A stretch of DNA of 64,000 nt from contig NZ_JALJAZ010000001.1 of NCBI RefSeq assembly GCF_022899245.1, forward strand, positions 2,267,001-2,331,000, written 5' to 3'. The position numbers and the translations under genes were made by a program. The stretch's first letter is position 1. Every line of letters begins with the position of its first letter. Positions 44,679 to 52,489 of the stretch are shown one piece after another. Source of the stretch: Falsirhodobacter halotolerans (GTDB lineage: Bacteria; Pseudomonadota; Alphaproteobacteria; Rhodobacterales; Rhodobacteraceae). The notes beneath the pieces were generated by a model that worked only from the letters and a program-made list of their open reading frames with translations, was not told where the DNA came from and did not search any database.

Positions 44679-45460
44679 CGCGTCTGCACCGTGGCCGACA
44701 GCATCTGGTCGGCGGCGGTGATGACCTTGGAATTCAGCTCATACGCCCGCTGCGCCTTGATCAGTTCGGTCACCTCGCGCACCGCATCGACAGAGCTTTC
44801 CTCCAGATACCCCTGCCGCAACGTCCCCAGCCCGTCCTGCCCCGGTGTCGCGGCCAAAGGCGGGCCGGAGGCTTCGGTTTCCCGCAAGAGGTTCGAGCCG
44901 ATGGCCTCCAGCCCCTTGGCATTCGTGAAACCGACCAGATTCATCTGCCCCAGAAGCTGCGGCTGCACCTGGTCGGAGAAATAGGCATAGACCTCGCCGC
45001 TGGCGTTGATCGACAGGCTGCGCGTCTCGTCGGGAATGACGATGCCCGGTGCCACCTCATGCCCGTCCGCCGTCACGATCAACCCTTCGGCCGACCGCTT
45101 CAACGCACCGTCGCGGGTGTAGCCCGCCGTGCCGTCGGGCAGTGTCACCTCAAGATAGCCCGCCCCCTCGATCGCCACGTCCAGATCGCCGCCGGTCATC
45201 GCCAGCGACCCTTGCGCCAGCACGACCGACACCGAGGCCGGGCGCACGCCCAGACCCAGTTGCACGCCCGTGGGCAGCATCGTCCCATCCTCGGCCGCGA
45301 TGGTGCCGGGGCGGGTCAGCTGCTGGTAATGCAGATCCGCGAAATCGGCGCGCCGCGCGTTGTAGCCGGTGGTCGACATGTTGGCGAGGTTGTGGGACAC
45401 CACATCCACCCGCATCTGCTGTGCCGCCATGCCAGTGGCCGCGATCTGCAACGCTTTCAT
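44675..45460 (-). CDS. flgG: Flagellar distal rod protein FlgG
   Basis: A 261-residue axial protein. N-terminal MKALQIAATGMAAQQMRVDVVSHNLANMSTTGY and the C-terminal AQRAYELNSKVI helix form the shared coiled-coil core. The ATG at 45460 was preferred over an adjacent GTG because GGAGAG has better spacing. Length is the usual value for FlgG. Confidence 0.96.
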   Translation of the reverse strand: MKALQIAATGMAAQQMRVDVVSHNLANMSTTGYNARRADFADLHYQQLTRPGTIAAEDGTMLPTGVQLGLGVRPASVSVVLAQGSLAMTGGDLDVAIEGAGYLEVTLPDGTAGYTRDGALKRSAEGLIVTADGHEVAPGIVIPDETRSLSINASGEVYAYFSDQVQPQLLGQMNLVGFTNAKGLEAIGSNLLRETEASGPPLAATPGQDGLGTLRQGYLEESSVDAVREVTELIKAQRAYELNSKVITAADQMLSATVQTR

Positions 45461-45472
45461 CACCGCTCTCCT

Positions 45473-46183
45473 TTATTTGCCCAAGGTCTGCACAAGGGTG
45501 CGCATCCGGTCGTCCTCGCGGTCCAGAAAGCTCTGTCCCAGTTCATAGGCGCGCTGCACCTCGATCATGCGGGCGATCTCCTGCACGGGGCTGACATTGG
45601 AATCCTCCAACTGGCCCTGAAGCACGACCGCCGTGTCCACGGGCTCGATCTCTCCGCCGTTGAACACCGTCCCGCCTTCATGCCGCAGCGCCATCGGATC
45701 GACCGGCTGCCACACGCCGATGCGGGCCAAGGGCACGCCGCCCGCCGACATGGTGCCGTCCTGCCCCACCGATACCGGGCCGATGTCGGGCGGCACGAAG
45801 ATCGGCGCGCCGCCGTCGTCCAGCAGCGGATGGCCGTCCATGTTGACCAGAAGCCCTTCGGCCGAGGGCGTGAAGCTGCCCGCGCGGGTCAGCCGATCGC
45901 CCTGCGGGGTCTGGACAGCGAAGAACCCTTCGCCCTGAATGGCGAAATCGAAGGCCCCGCCCGTGCCCGACAGGGTGCCCTGCGACAGATCCACCTGCCG
46001 CGCGGTGGCGGTGGCCATCGAGATGGAGGGCGCGCCCTCCAGCCGTTTGACATGTTCGGAGAAGACCACGCCCTCACGCCGGAACCCGGTGGTGGAGACG
46101 TTGGCGATGTTGTTGGCGACCGACTGCATCTCGCGCATCAGGCCCGATTGCCGCGTCAGGGTCGTGTATCCGGTGGCGTCCAT
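45473..46183 (-). CDS. flgF: Flagellar proximal rod protein FlgF
   Basis: A 236-residue axial protein starting near MDATGYTTLTRQSGL, with the NIANVSTTGFRREG motif and the C-terminal IEVQRAYELGQSF helix. It differs from FlgG in length and internal domain and lies next to it, as in related genomes. The ATG at 46183 follows GGGG by seven bases. Confidence 0.93.
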   Translation of the reverse strand: MDATGYTTLTRQSGLMREMQSVANNIANVSTTGFRREGVVFSEHVKRLEGAPSISMATATARQVDLSQGTLSGTGGAFDFAIQGEGFFAVQTPQGDRLTRAGSFTPSAEGLLVNMDGHPLLDDGGAPIFVPPDIGPVSVGQDGTMSAGGVPLARIGVWQPVDPMALRHEGGTVFNGGEIEPVDTAVVLQGQLEDSNVSPVQEIARMIEVQRAYELGQSFLDREDDRMRTLVQTLGK

Positions 46184-46184
46184 G

Positions 46185-46454
46185 TCATTGCCCCGCAATC
46201 CGGGGCAGCACCCCGTTGACGAAAAACGACACCAGCGTCGATGTCATGAAGCTCATGGAGACCCAGAACACGGCCAGCATCGCGGCCACCTTGGGCACGA
46301 AGGTCAGCGTCATCTCCTGCACCGAGGTCAGGGCCTGGAACAGCCCGATGACCACCCCCGCCACCAGCGCCACCGCCAGAAGCGGGGCGGAGATCTGGAC
46401 CGAGATCCACAGCGCCTGTCGCAACAGGTCGAAGATGACGCTTTCGCCCAGCAT
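46185..46454 (-). CDS. fliQ: Flagellar export gate protein FliQ
   Basis: An 89-residue protein with two transmembrane helices (about residues 12-38 and 52-75) and family text PLLAVALVAGVVIGLFQALTS. It completes the FliPQR gate. It ends one base before flgF and follows fliE by 13 bases. Confidence 0.95.
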   Translation of the reverse strand: MLGESVIFDLLRQALWISVQISAPLLAVALVAGVVIGLFQALTSVQEMTLTFVPKVAAMLAVFWVSMSFMTSTLVSFFVNGVLPRIAGQ

Positions 46455-46467
46455 CAGACGCGGCCCA

Positions 46468-46740
46468 TCAGACGGGCATCCGCAGGATTTCCTGATACGC
46501 CTCCACCACCTTGTCGCGCACGGTCACCGCCGTCTCCACCGCCGTCTGGGATGAGGCCAGCGCCTGCACCAGCGCATGGGGGTCCGCGCCGCCGGTCATG
46601 GCGGCGGCGGCGGTGCGCTCCCCTTCGGCCAGGGTCTGGGCGAAATCGGTCGCGGCGCGGGTGAACCCGTTCGGCGCAGGTTCGGTTACGGGGCGCGCGC
46701 GGGCATAGCTCTGCGCGGCAAGGGAGGCTGAAATTTCCAT
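46468..46740 (-). CDS. fliE: Flagellar rod-MS ring junction protein FliE
   Basis: A 90-residue helical protein with the FliE C-terminal pattern VQALASSQTAVETAVTVRDKVVEAYQEILRMPV. It joins the MS ring to the rod and is an early export substrate. Directly downstream of flgC in the same operon. Confidence 0.94.
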   Translation of the reverse strand: MEISASLAAQSYARARPVTEPAPNGFTRAATDFAQTLAEGERTAAAAMTGGADPHALVQALASSQTAVETAVTVRDKVVEAYQEILRMPV

Positions 46741-46747
46741 AAGGGAT

Positions 46748-47125
46748 TTACCTGCGAAGGAGTTCGAAAAGACTTTGGGTCATCTGCCGCGCCTGATCGA
46801 ACAGGCGCAGGTTGGCCTCGTAACTGCGCTGCGCCTCGCGCGCGTCGGCCACCTCGATCACCAGATCGACGTTGGAGCCATCGTAATGCCCGGACGCATC
46901 GGCCATGGGATGGGCGGGGTCATAGATGCGCGTCAGCTCGCTCCGGTCCAGACGGACCCGTTCGGGCGTCACGCCGCCGTCCACCGCCTCGGCAAAGCTG
47001 ACCGTCTTGCGGTGATAGCCGGGGGTGTCGGCATTGGCGATATTCTCGGACACATGGCGCAGGCGCTGCGATTGCGCGGTCATGCCCGTGGCGGAGATGG
47101 CGAGGCTGCTGAAAAGATCGCTCAT
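46748..47125 (-). CDS. flgC: Flagellar proximal rod protein FlgC
   Basis: A 125-residue axial protein with SATGMTAQSQRLRHVSENIANADTPGY and the C-terminal DAREAQRSYEANLRLFDQA helix. It overlaps flgB by four bases, forming the usual flgB-flgC pair. Confidence 0.95.
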   Translation of the reverse strand: MSDLFSSLAISATGMTAQSQRLRHVSENIANADTPGYHRKTVSFAEAVDGGVTPERVRLDRSELTRIYDPAHPMADASGHYDGSNVDLVIEVADAREAQRSYEANLRLFDQARQMTQSLFELLRR

Positions 47126-47496
47126 CTTCTGCCCAGACTTGTGCGCAGGATGTCGGACGTGGCGCGATAGACCGACAGCGCCATGTCATGGTCCTGCCGG
47201 ATCTGCGCCGCCTTCACCATCTCGGACTCCAAGGACACGGTGTTGCCGTTGGGGTCCGACAGGGCGCTGGTGGGCACCAGATGCGGCTGGGTCAGGCTGT
47301 GCGGCTCCATATGGCCCGGACGCGTGGCCGCGATCCGGTCCGCGCCGCGCCAGACCTGATCGAACCCCGACAGGTCGCGCGCCTTGAAGCCGGGCGTGTC
47401 GGCATTGGCGATGTTCTGCGACACAAGGCCCAACCGCGCCCCCGCATGGGACGCCAAGGCCTGCGCCATTCTGGCGAGTTCGATTCGTTCGAACAT
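47122..47496 (-). CDS. flgB: Flagellar proximal rod protein FlgB
   Basis: A 124-residue rod protein with LVSQNIANADTPGFKARDLSGF. The ATG at 47496 has GGGAGAAG upstream and is preferred over one at 47526. It heads the nine-gene minus-strand rod operon and diverges from fliI with about 80 bases between them; that gap has a TTAA and a TTTAG but no clean CtrA spacing. Confidence 0.94.
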   Translation of the reverse strand: MFERIELARMAQALASHAGARLGLVSQNIANADTPGFKARDLSGFDQVWRGADRIAATRPGHMEPHSLTQPHLVPTSALSDPNGNTVSLESEMVKAAQIRQDHDMALSVYRATSDILRTSLGRR

Positions 47497-47577
47497 CGGG
47501 GCTTCTCCCTCGATCACTTTCACCAAGGCTTAAGGGTGATTCCTTTAGAAACCGTAAGCGTGAACCGGAGACCCACG

Positions 47578-48864
47578 ATGCTGTTCGATCCGCTGCTGGC
47601 CACTTTGAAGGACATCCCCCGCATTCGCCCCCTGGGGCGCGTGTCCGCCCTTGGGGCGGGCACGGTGCGGGTCACGGGCCTGTCCGGCACCGCCCTTTTG
47701 GGCGACCGGGTGACCGTCGCAGGCCGGGGGGCGGAGGTGTTGGCCATCGACGATCACGCCCTTACCGTGATGTGCGACGATGCGACCGACGGCCTCGCCC
47801 TTGGCGACGCGGTGGAGCATCTGGGGCCGGCCACACTGGCCCCGGACAATGCGTGGATGGGGCGGGTGGTCGATCCGCTGGGCCAGCCGATGGACGGGCG
47901 CCCCCTGTTTCGCGGCGCGGTGACGCGGGCCGTGCGCGCCAGCCCCCCCGCCCCTGCCGAACGCCGCGCCATGGGCGCGCGCATCCCGACCGGCATGGCG
48001 GTGTTCGACACGATCCTGCCCTTGGTGCGGGGGCAGCGAATCGGCCTGTTCGCGGGGTCCGGCGTGGGCAAATCGACCCTGTTGGCCAATTTCGCGCGCG
48101 GGATCGCGGCGGATGTCGTGGTCATCGCCCTGATCGGGGAACGCGGGCGCGAGGTGCGGGAGTTTGTGGAGCATGTGATGGGCCCCGCCGGAATGGCGCG
48201 CGCCGTCGTGGTGGCCGCGACCTCGGACCAATCCCCGATGATGCGGCGGCGCTGCGCGCTGACCGCGATGACCGTGGCCGAACATTTCCGCGATCAGGGG
48301 CAGCACGTCCTGCTGCTGGCCGACTCGATCACCCGCTTTGCCGAAGCGCATCGCGAGGTGGCCGTCGCGGGGGGCGAAGCGGCCTCCTTGCGCGGCTATC
48401 CCCCCTCCACCGCGCACGCGATCATGGGCTTGGCCGAACGGGCGGGACCGGGGGCAGAGGGACAGGGCGACATCACCGCGATTTTTTCCGTGCTGGTCGC
48501 GGGGTCGGATATGGAGGAACCGGTGGCCGACATCCTGCGCGGCACGATCGACGGGCATGTAGTGATGGACCGGCGCATCGCCGAACGGGGGCGGTTTCCG
48601 GCGGTGGATGTGCTGCGCTCGGTCTCGCGCAGTTTGCCTGCAGCGGCGACGGGGGCGGAAAACGCGCTGATCGCCCGTGCGCGGCACCTGTTGGGAAGCT
48701 GGGACCGGGCGGAGATGATGGTGCAGGCGGGGCTTTATGCGCCGGGATCGGACCCGCAGGTGGATGCCGCGATCCGCGTCTGGCCGGCCCTGGACGCCTT
48801 TCTGGCCGAGCCGTCTTCATCGCCGGAGGAGGCGTTCCAGCAGTTGGGAGCCTGCCTAACGTAG
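47578..48864 (+). CDS. fliI: Flagellum-specific ATPase FliI
   Basis: A 428-residue export ATPase related to F1 beta. Walker A GSGVGKST (about residues 160-167), Walker B LLLADSITRFAEAHREV and the arginine-rich MMRRRCAL segment are intact. It powers substrate loading with FliH. It is alone on its strand here, with its own promoter presumably in the gap to flgB, and its 3' end overlaps the DUF1217 gene by nine bases. Confidence 0.96.
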   Translation: MLFDPLLATLKDIPRIRPLGRVSALGAGTVRVTGLSGTALLGDRVTVAGRGAEVLAIDDHALTVMCDDATDGLALGDAVEHLGPATLAPDNAWMGRVVDPLGQPMDGRPLFRGAVTRAVRASPPAPAERRAMGARIPTGMAVFDTILPLVRGQRIGLFAGSGVGKSTLLANFARGIAADVVVIALIGERGREVREFVEHVMGPAGMARAVVVAATSDQSPMMRRRCALTAMTVAEHFRDQGQHVLLLADSITRFAEAHREVAVAGGEAASLRGYPPSTAHAIMGLAERAGPGAEGQGDITAIFSVLVAGSDMEEPVADILRGTIDGHVVMDRRIAERGRFPAVDVLRSVSRSLPAAATGAENALIARARHLLGSWDRAEMMVQAGLYAPGSDPQVDAAIRVWPALDAFLAEPSSSPEEAFQQLGACLT

Positions 48865-49671
48865 AAGCGACAGAATATTCGCCGCCCCCCCGCGCTGCAG
48901 GATCTGCAGCGCGGCCGAGGCGGGCCCGGTCGGCGCGGTCGCCGTATCCGACATGACCAGATACCGGCGGATGAGCTTGTCCATCTGGTCCGGGGCCGCG
49001 ATCTTGGCAAGTTGATCGGTGCCGAACATCTGCTTGGCCTTGGACTTCATCACCCCCAACTGCTGGTCCAGATCGATCGCCCCGAACGAGGTTGGCAGAC
49101 CGAAGGCTGTCTGGAACACCTGCCGCAAGGGCGCCGAGCCCAGAACCCGGAACCATTGCGCATCCGTGCTGCCGCTGGCGGCGATCTTGGGCAATTCGCG
49201 CTGCGCCGACAGGGCCAGCCGCATGTCGTTGTTCTGGGTGCCCACCGCCACCTCGAACTGGCGTTCGCGGTATTTCGTCAGGATCTGATCGGCGAAATCG
49301 GACAGCACGGTGCGGGGGGTGGAAAAGTCGCCGAAACCGAAGGCTTTCGACATCTCAAGATAATTCTTGTCCGACAGGCGGTTCGCCAACGCCTTGGGGT
49401 CGAGCGTTCCATCCTCCAGCACCTTGCGGATGAAGAACTTGTTGGGCAGATCGTTGTCCAGCCCGAAGGCCCCCAAAGCGACCTTCATCAACCGGTGATC
49501 CCCCACCAGTTCCGCGGCGGACCTGATGGAGCCGATCTTGTCGCGAAAATACGCCTCATCTCGCTGCAGCGCGGCCCCCTGATCGAAGGTCGTGCGCTGC
49601 TGATCCATGGTGCGTTGCAGGAACGCCCATCCGCCATAGCCGGACATGGGGATGATGGGCGAAAAGCTCAT
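48856..49671 (-). CDS. DUF1217 flagellar-locus protein
   Basis: A 271-residue soluble protein of the DUF1217 family, found in flagellar clusters of alphaproteobacteria (also written as FlgF-related in some annotations). Features such as KNYLEMSKAFGFGDF and the DQILTKYRERQFEVAVG stretch suggest filament-cap-like helices but no function is known. It is the last gene of the fliC-flaF-flbT-DUF1217 unit; the ATG overlaps flbT by four bases. Confidence 0.88.
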   Translation of the reverse strand: MSFSPIIPMSGYGGWAFLQRTMDQQRTTFDQGAALQRDEAYFRDKIGSIRSAAELVGDHRLMKVALGAFGLDNDLPNKFFIRKVLEDGTLDPKALANRLSDKNYLEMSKAFGFGDFSTPRTVLSDFADQILTKYRERQFEVAVGTQNNDMRLALSAQRELPKIAASGSTDAQWFRVLGSAPLRQVFQTAFGLPTSFGAIDLDQQLGVMKSKAKQMFGTDQLAKIAAPDQMDKLIRRYLVMSDTATAPTGPASAALQILQRGGAANILSLLR

Positions 49672-50063
49672 GATGCCAGAAGGCGGTCTTCGCGCGGCAT
49701 CAGGCTGCGCAGGGCCTTCAACGCCAGATAGGTCTGGTCCTGCATGATCGCCGACGTGGCTTGGGTCAGAAGGTCCCGGCTGTCGGCATCGGTCAGCGCC
49801 TGGCTCAGCTGTTCGATCCCGCTGAGAAGCTGGCGGCGGCCCTGATCGGCATCCGCCTCCCCCGCCAGGACCAGTTGCGCGATATAGCAGACGCGGCGCA
49901 CGGGGGTTGTCGCCTCATCAGGGTGGATGGCGTCGCGCAGGCGCAGGATGTTGGCGTTGGGCGTGCAAATCGACAGCTTGGTGCGCCGGTCCCCGTTCTC
50001 GATCACCACGCCGTTGATCAGGACCCGTTCATGCGGACCCAGCTTCAGCACCAGACCGCTCAT
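49668..50063 (-). CDS. flbT: Flagellin translation regulator FlbT
   Basis: A 131-residue protein (LKLGPHERVLINGVVIENGDRRTKL). In Caulobacter FlbT binds the flagellin mRNA leader and blocks its translation until the hook is complete. FlaF, encoded just upstream, opposes it. The pair next to fliC implies post-transcriptional control here too. The start overlaps flaF by four bases. Confidence 0.93.
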   Translation of the reverse strand: MSGLVLKLGPHERVLINGVVIENGDRRTKLSICTPNANILRLRDAIHPDEATTPVRRVCYIAQLVLAGEADADQGRRQLLSGIEQLSQALTDADSRDLLTQATSAIMQDQTYLALKALRSLMPREDRLLAS

Positions 50064-50422
50064 CCCTCGCCCCGCAATCCGCGCATGACGGCGGTGTTCA
50101 GATCGACCAGTACCGCGACCCCCACCTCCTTGCGCAGGGCCTTGGGGGTGTGCTGGGCGGTGAATTCATACAGATAGAACAGACGCGCCTTCAGATCGGC
50201 GGGCAGCGGATTGCCCTCCAGCGCCAGATCGGCGGCCAGGGCGGTCCAGAGTTTCAGGTTGTCATGCAGCGCCGCGGCATAGGTGGGGAACGCCGCGTCG
50301 CGGTCCGTATCGGCCAGGGCGCGGGTGACACGGGCGAACACATCGTATTCGATGGCGCGCGGGCTGCGGGTGGCGGCCAGATTCTGGCCATATCCGTCGC
50401 GGTGGGGGTAAAGGGCGGTCAA
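50060..50422 (-). CDS. flaF: Flagellin synthesis activator FlaF
   Basis: A 120-residue small alphaproteobacterial protein (ATRSPRAIEYDVFARVTRAL) needed for flagellin translation and secretion. The start is TTG at 50422, with GGGAG eight bases upstream; no ATG or GTG fits the N-terminus. A weak start may keep FlaF low relative to flagellin. A hairpin at 50456-50480 separates it from fliC. Confidence 0.9.
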   Translation of the reverse strand: MTALYPHRDGYGQNLAATRSPRAIEYDVFARVTRALADTDRDAAFPTYAAALHDNLKLWTALAADLALEGNPLPADLKARLFYLYEFTAQHTPKALRKEVGVAVLVDLNTAVMRGLRGEG

Positions 50423-50455
50423 TCCGGATTCTCCCGATTGGTGGTGGAATCAGAA

Positions 50456-50480
50456 CGGGGCGGGCATCACGCCCGCCCCG
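50456..50480 (-). terminator. Hairpin between fliC and flaF
   Basis: A perfect 10-base stem (50456-50465 with 50471-50480) with a five-base loop follows the fliC stop; on the minus strand it is trailed by TTCTGATT. It should end most fliC transcripts or protect their 3' ends, with some read-through into flaF-flbT. Confidence 0.7.
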
Positions 50481-50487
50481 ATCCATC

Positions 50488-51672
50488 TTAACGGAACAGC
50501 GACAGGATGCTTTGCGGCGACTGGTTGGCAATCGACAGCGATTGCACACCCAGCTGCTGCTGCACCTGCAGGGCCTGAAGGCGGGCCGAAGCCTCCTCCA
50601 TGTTCGCATCGACCATGGATCCGATACCGGTCTTCATGGCATCGGTCAGTTTCGACACGAAATCCCCCTGCATCGACAACCGCTTTTCGGCCGAACCAAA
50701 GGACGCGGCCGCGTCGGTTGCCGTGGTGATCAGCCCTTCGATCGCGGCCAGTGCTCCGGCCGCGTCGGTGGACACGTCGATCCCCGTCATCGCGCTCAGA
50801 CCGCCGCTGCCGGCGTTGCGGAACTGACCCGACACGGCAATATCCCCCGCGCCGTCATTGGTCAGAACCAGTTCGCCCGCATTGGCGCTGTCGTAATCCA
50901 CAGAGACGTTCAGCCCCGCCGCCTCGATCGCCTTCTTCACGCCATTGGCGATGACATCGGCGGCCGAGGTCGAATCCTTGTCGGCCTGGGTCACGGTATA
51001 GGAGACCGGCTTGCCCCCGATGGTCAGGTTCAGCGAATCCCCGGCATTCAGAACGGCCGCGTCGATGGCCACCGTGCCGGTCGCGCCCGCATCCATGGTG
51101 AACCCGAACACGTCCGCCCCGGCGCTGGCCCCGTCCGATCCCGTAAAGGCCGCCGCCGGCGTGTAACCGCCGGTGCGAAGATCGGCGCTGCCCACCGCGA
51201 TGGAGGTGGCCGAAACCCCGTTCGCCCCCCGATCCAGCGACGACAGGACGTTCATCCCGCCCCCGCCCTGAACCAGGTTCAGACCATTGAACTGCGCGGC
51301 CCCCACGACCGACTGGATCTGTTCCTTCAACGCGGAGATGTCGGTTTGCATCTTGCCGCGATCGACGTTCTCGCCTTGTGCGGCGACGATTTTCGTCTTC
51401 ATCTCGGTCAGCAGGTTGGTGACGGTTTCCGCCGCCGTCCGTGCCACAGCCACCGTGGATTGACCCAGCGAGAGGCTGTCCGAGATGGATTCAAAGCTCG
51501 ACACGTCCGATTCCATCGTTTTCGAGATGGCCCAGACGGCGGCGTTGTCCTTGGCGTTCGCCACCGATTTGCCGGTGGAGATTTCGCTTTGCACCTGGTT
51601 CAGCCCGGAGTTGATGCTTTTCATCGTCTGCAGGGCGACCATGGCGCTGGTGTTGGTCAGAATCGAAGACAT
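50488..51672 (-). CDS. fliC: Flagellin
   Basis: A 394-residue filament protein. The N-terminal D0/D1 region (MSSILTNTSAMVALQTM... KSVANAKDNAAVWAIS) and the C-terminal helix (LQVQQQLGVQSLSIANQSPQ) are typical; the central 150 residues are variable and Gly/Ala/Thr-rich, as for surface-exposed domains. Only one flagellin gene is in the window. The leader is long enough for FlbT binding. A candidate CtrA site lies 128 bases upstream of the ATG. Confidence 0.96.
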   Translation of the reverse strand: MSSILTNTSAMVALQTMKSINSGLNQVQSEISTGKSVANAKDNAAVWAISKTMESDVSSFESISDSLSLGQSTVAVARTAAETVTNLLTEMKTKIVAAQGENVDRGKMQTDISALKEQIQSVVGAAQFNGLNLVQGGGGMNVLSSLDRGANGVSATSIAVGSADLRTGGYTPAAAFTGSDGASAGADVFGFTMDAGATGTVAIDAAVLNAGDSLNLTIGGKPVSYTVTQADKDSTSAADVIANGVKKAIEAAGLNVSVDYDSANAGELVLTNDGAGDIAVSGQFRNAGSGGLSAMTGIDVSTDAAGALAAIEGLITTATDAAASFGSAEKRLSMQGDFVSKLTDAMKTGIGSMVDANMEEASARLQALQVQQQLGVQSLSIANQSPQSILSLFR

Positions 51673-51799
51673 GTTGTTATCCCCTTGCCACATTCCGTGG
51701 TCAGTGCCGGTATCCGGCGGAAAGATCGGGCCTTTTACCCTGCGGGATGTCCGCGCCGCCCCAACCTTGGGACGCAGGGCCGTTCTGGGGCGGCAGGCG

Positions 51800-51814
51800 T
51801 TAATGACCGCCTAA
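51800..51814 (-). promoter_or_regulatory. Candidate CtrA site upstream of fliC
   Basis: Read towards fliC the sequence is TTAG-N7-TTAAC, close to the CtrA consensus TTAA-N7-TTAAC with the second half perfect. It lies 128 bases before the fliC start, consistent with a promoter placed 80-100 bases from the start codon. The same architecture is present at fliF/fliL. Confidence 0.45.
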
Positions 51815-51860
51815 TTCCTGTCCCCGCCGCCCCCGCGATTTCATTCAAATTGACTCCAAA

Positions 51861-52166
51861 TCAGACCCGCCGACCGATCTGGCCGCCAAAGGCCGCGTCC
51901 TGCCGCTGCCCCCGCATGTCATAGGTGACCAGCCGGTCGCCATCGCGCCCCATGGCCCGGATGTCCTCCAGACGCCATTGCGCCGCGCGCATCCCCTCGG
52001 CCACCGCACCCAGTCGCCGCGCCACGACCGCCGCACGCTGGCGCAGGGCGGCATCGGCGTCCGCGCCGGGCATCGCGGCCTCAAGTTCCGCCGCAAGGTC
52101 GGTCATCACATCATAGGTGGATGTGGCGATCGCCGCCTCGATCCGGTTCAAAATCGCCTCAACCAT
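51861..52166 (-). CDS. Unidentified small protein between cheL and fliC
   Basis: A 101-residue, helical, Ala/Arg-rich protein (MVEAILNRIEAAIATSTYDVMTDLAAELE) overlapping cheL by eight bases. It could be an export chaperone of the FlgN type, because no other chaperone gene is in the island and the pattern of short helices fits, but I see no signature. No signal peptide. Confidence 0.62.
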   Translation of the reverse strand: MVEAILNRIEAAIATSTYDVMTDLAAELEAAMPGADADAALRQRAAVVARRLGAVAEGMRAAQWRLEDIRAMGRDGDRLVTYDMRGQRQDAAFGGQIGRRV

Positions 52167-52413
52167 CTTTCCGCTCCAACGCCCGATGAATCGATTCGGC
52201 CAGCCCGAACCCGCCCTGACGCACGATCGCCCCCACCTGTTCATCGCGCAGGAAAGAGGCGAACTGCGCCGCTCCCGCCCCACCCGCGAACGCGCCGGAG
52301 GTTTGACCCAGCCCGGCATGGGACAGCATTTCGGACAGGAACGCGGCCTCCAGCTTCATCGCCTGCTGTCGCAGGTCGGGCCGGGGGATGGGGGGCGAGA
52401 CGGGGGGGATCAT
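52159..52413 (-). CDS. cheL: Rod-binding protein (CheL/FlgJ N-terminal type)
   Basis: An 84-residue protein with the Rod_binding domain (LRQQAMKLEAAFLSEML ... GGAGAAQFASFLRDEQ). It corresponds to the N-terminal half of enteric FlgJ and lacks the muramidase half; the separate SltF-like protein would supply that activity. AGGAGG lies before the ATG. It diverges from fliK. Confidence 0.88.
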   Translation of the reverse strand: MIPPVSPPIPRPDLRQQAMKLEAAFLSEMLSHAGLGQTSGAFAGGAGAAQFASFLRDEQVGAIVRQGGFGLAESIHRALERKDG

Positions 52414-52489
52414 GGCAACCTCCTGTTTTTCCCGTATGTGGCGGGTGGCGGTAAACAAAGAGGTAACGTTCCCCTGCAAAGATGTGGGC

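Noticed and set aside
47497-47577. CtrA site between flgB and fliI
   Set aside because: TTAA and TTTAG are present but the spacing is 11 and not 7 bases, so no consensus site was called.
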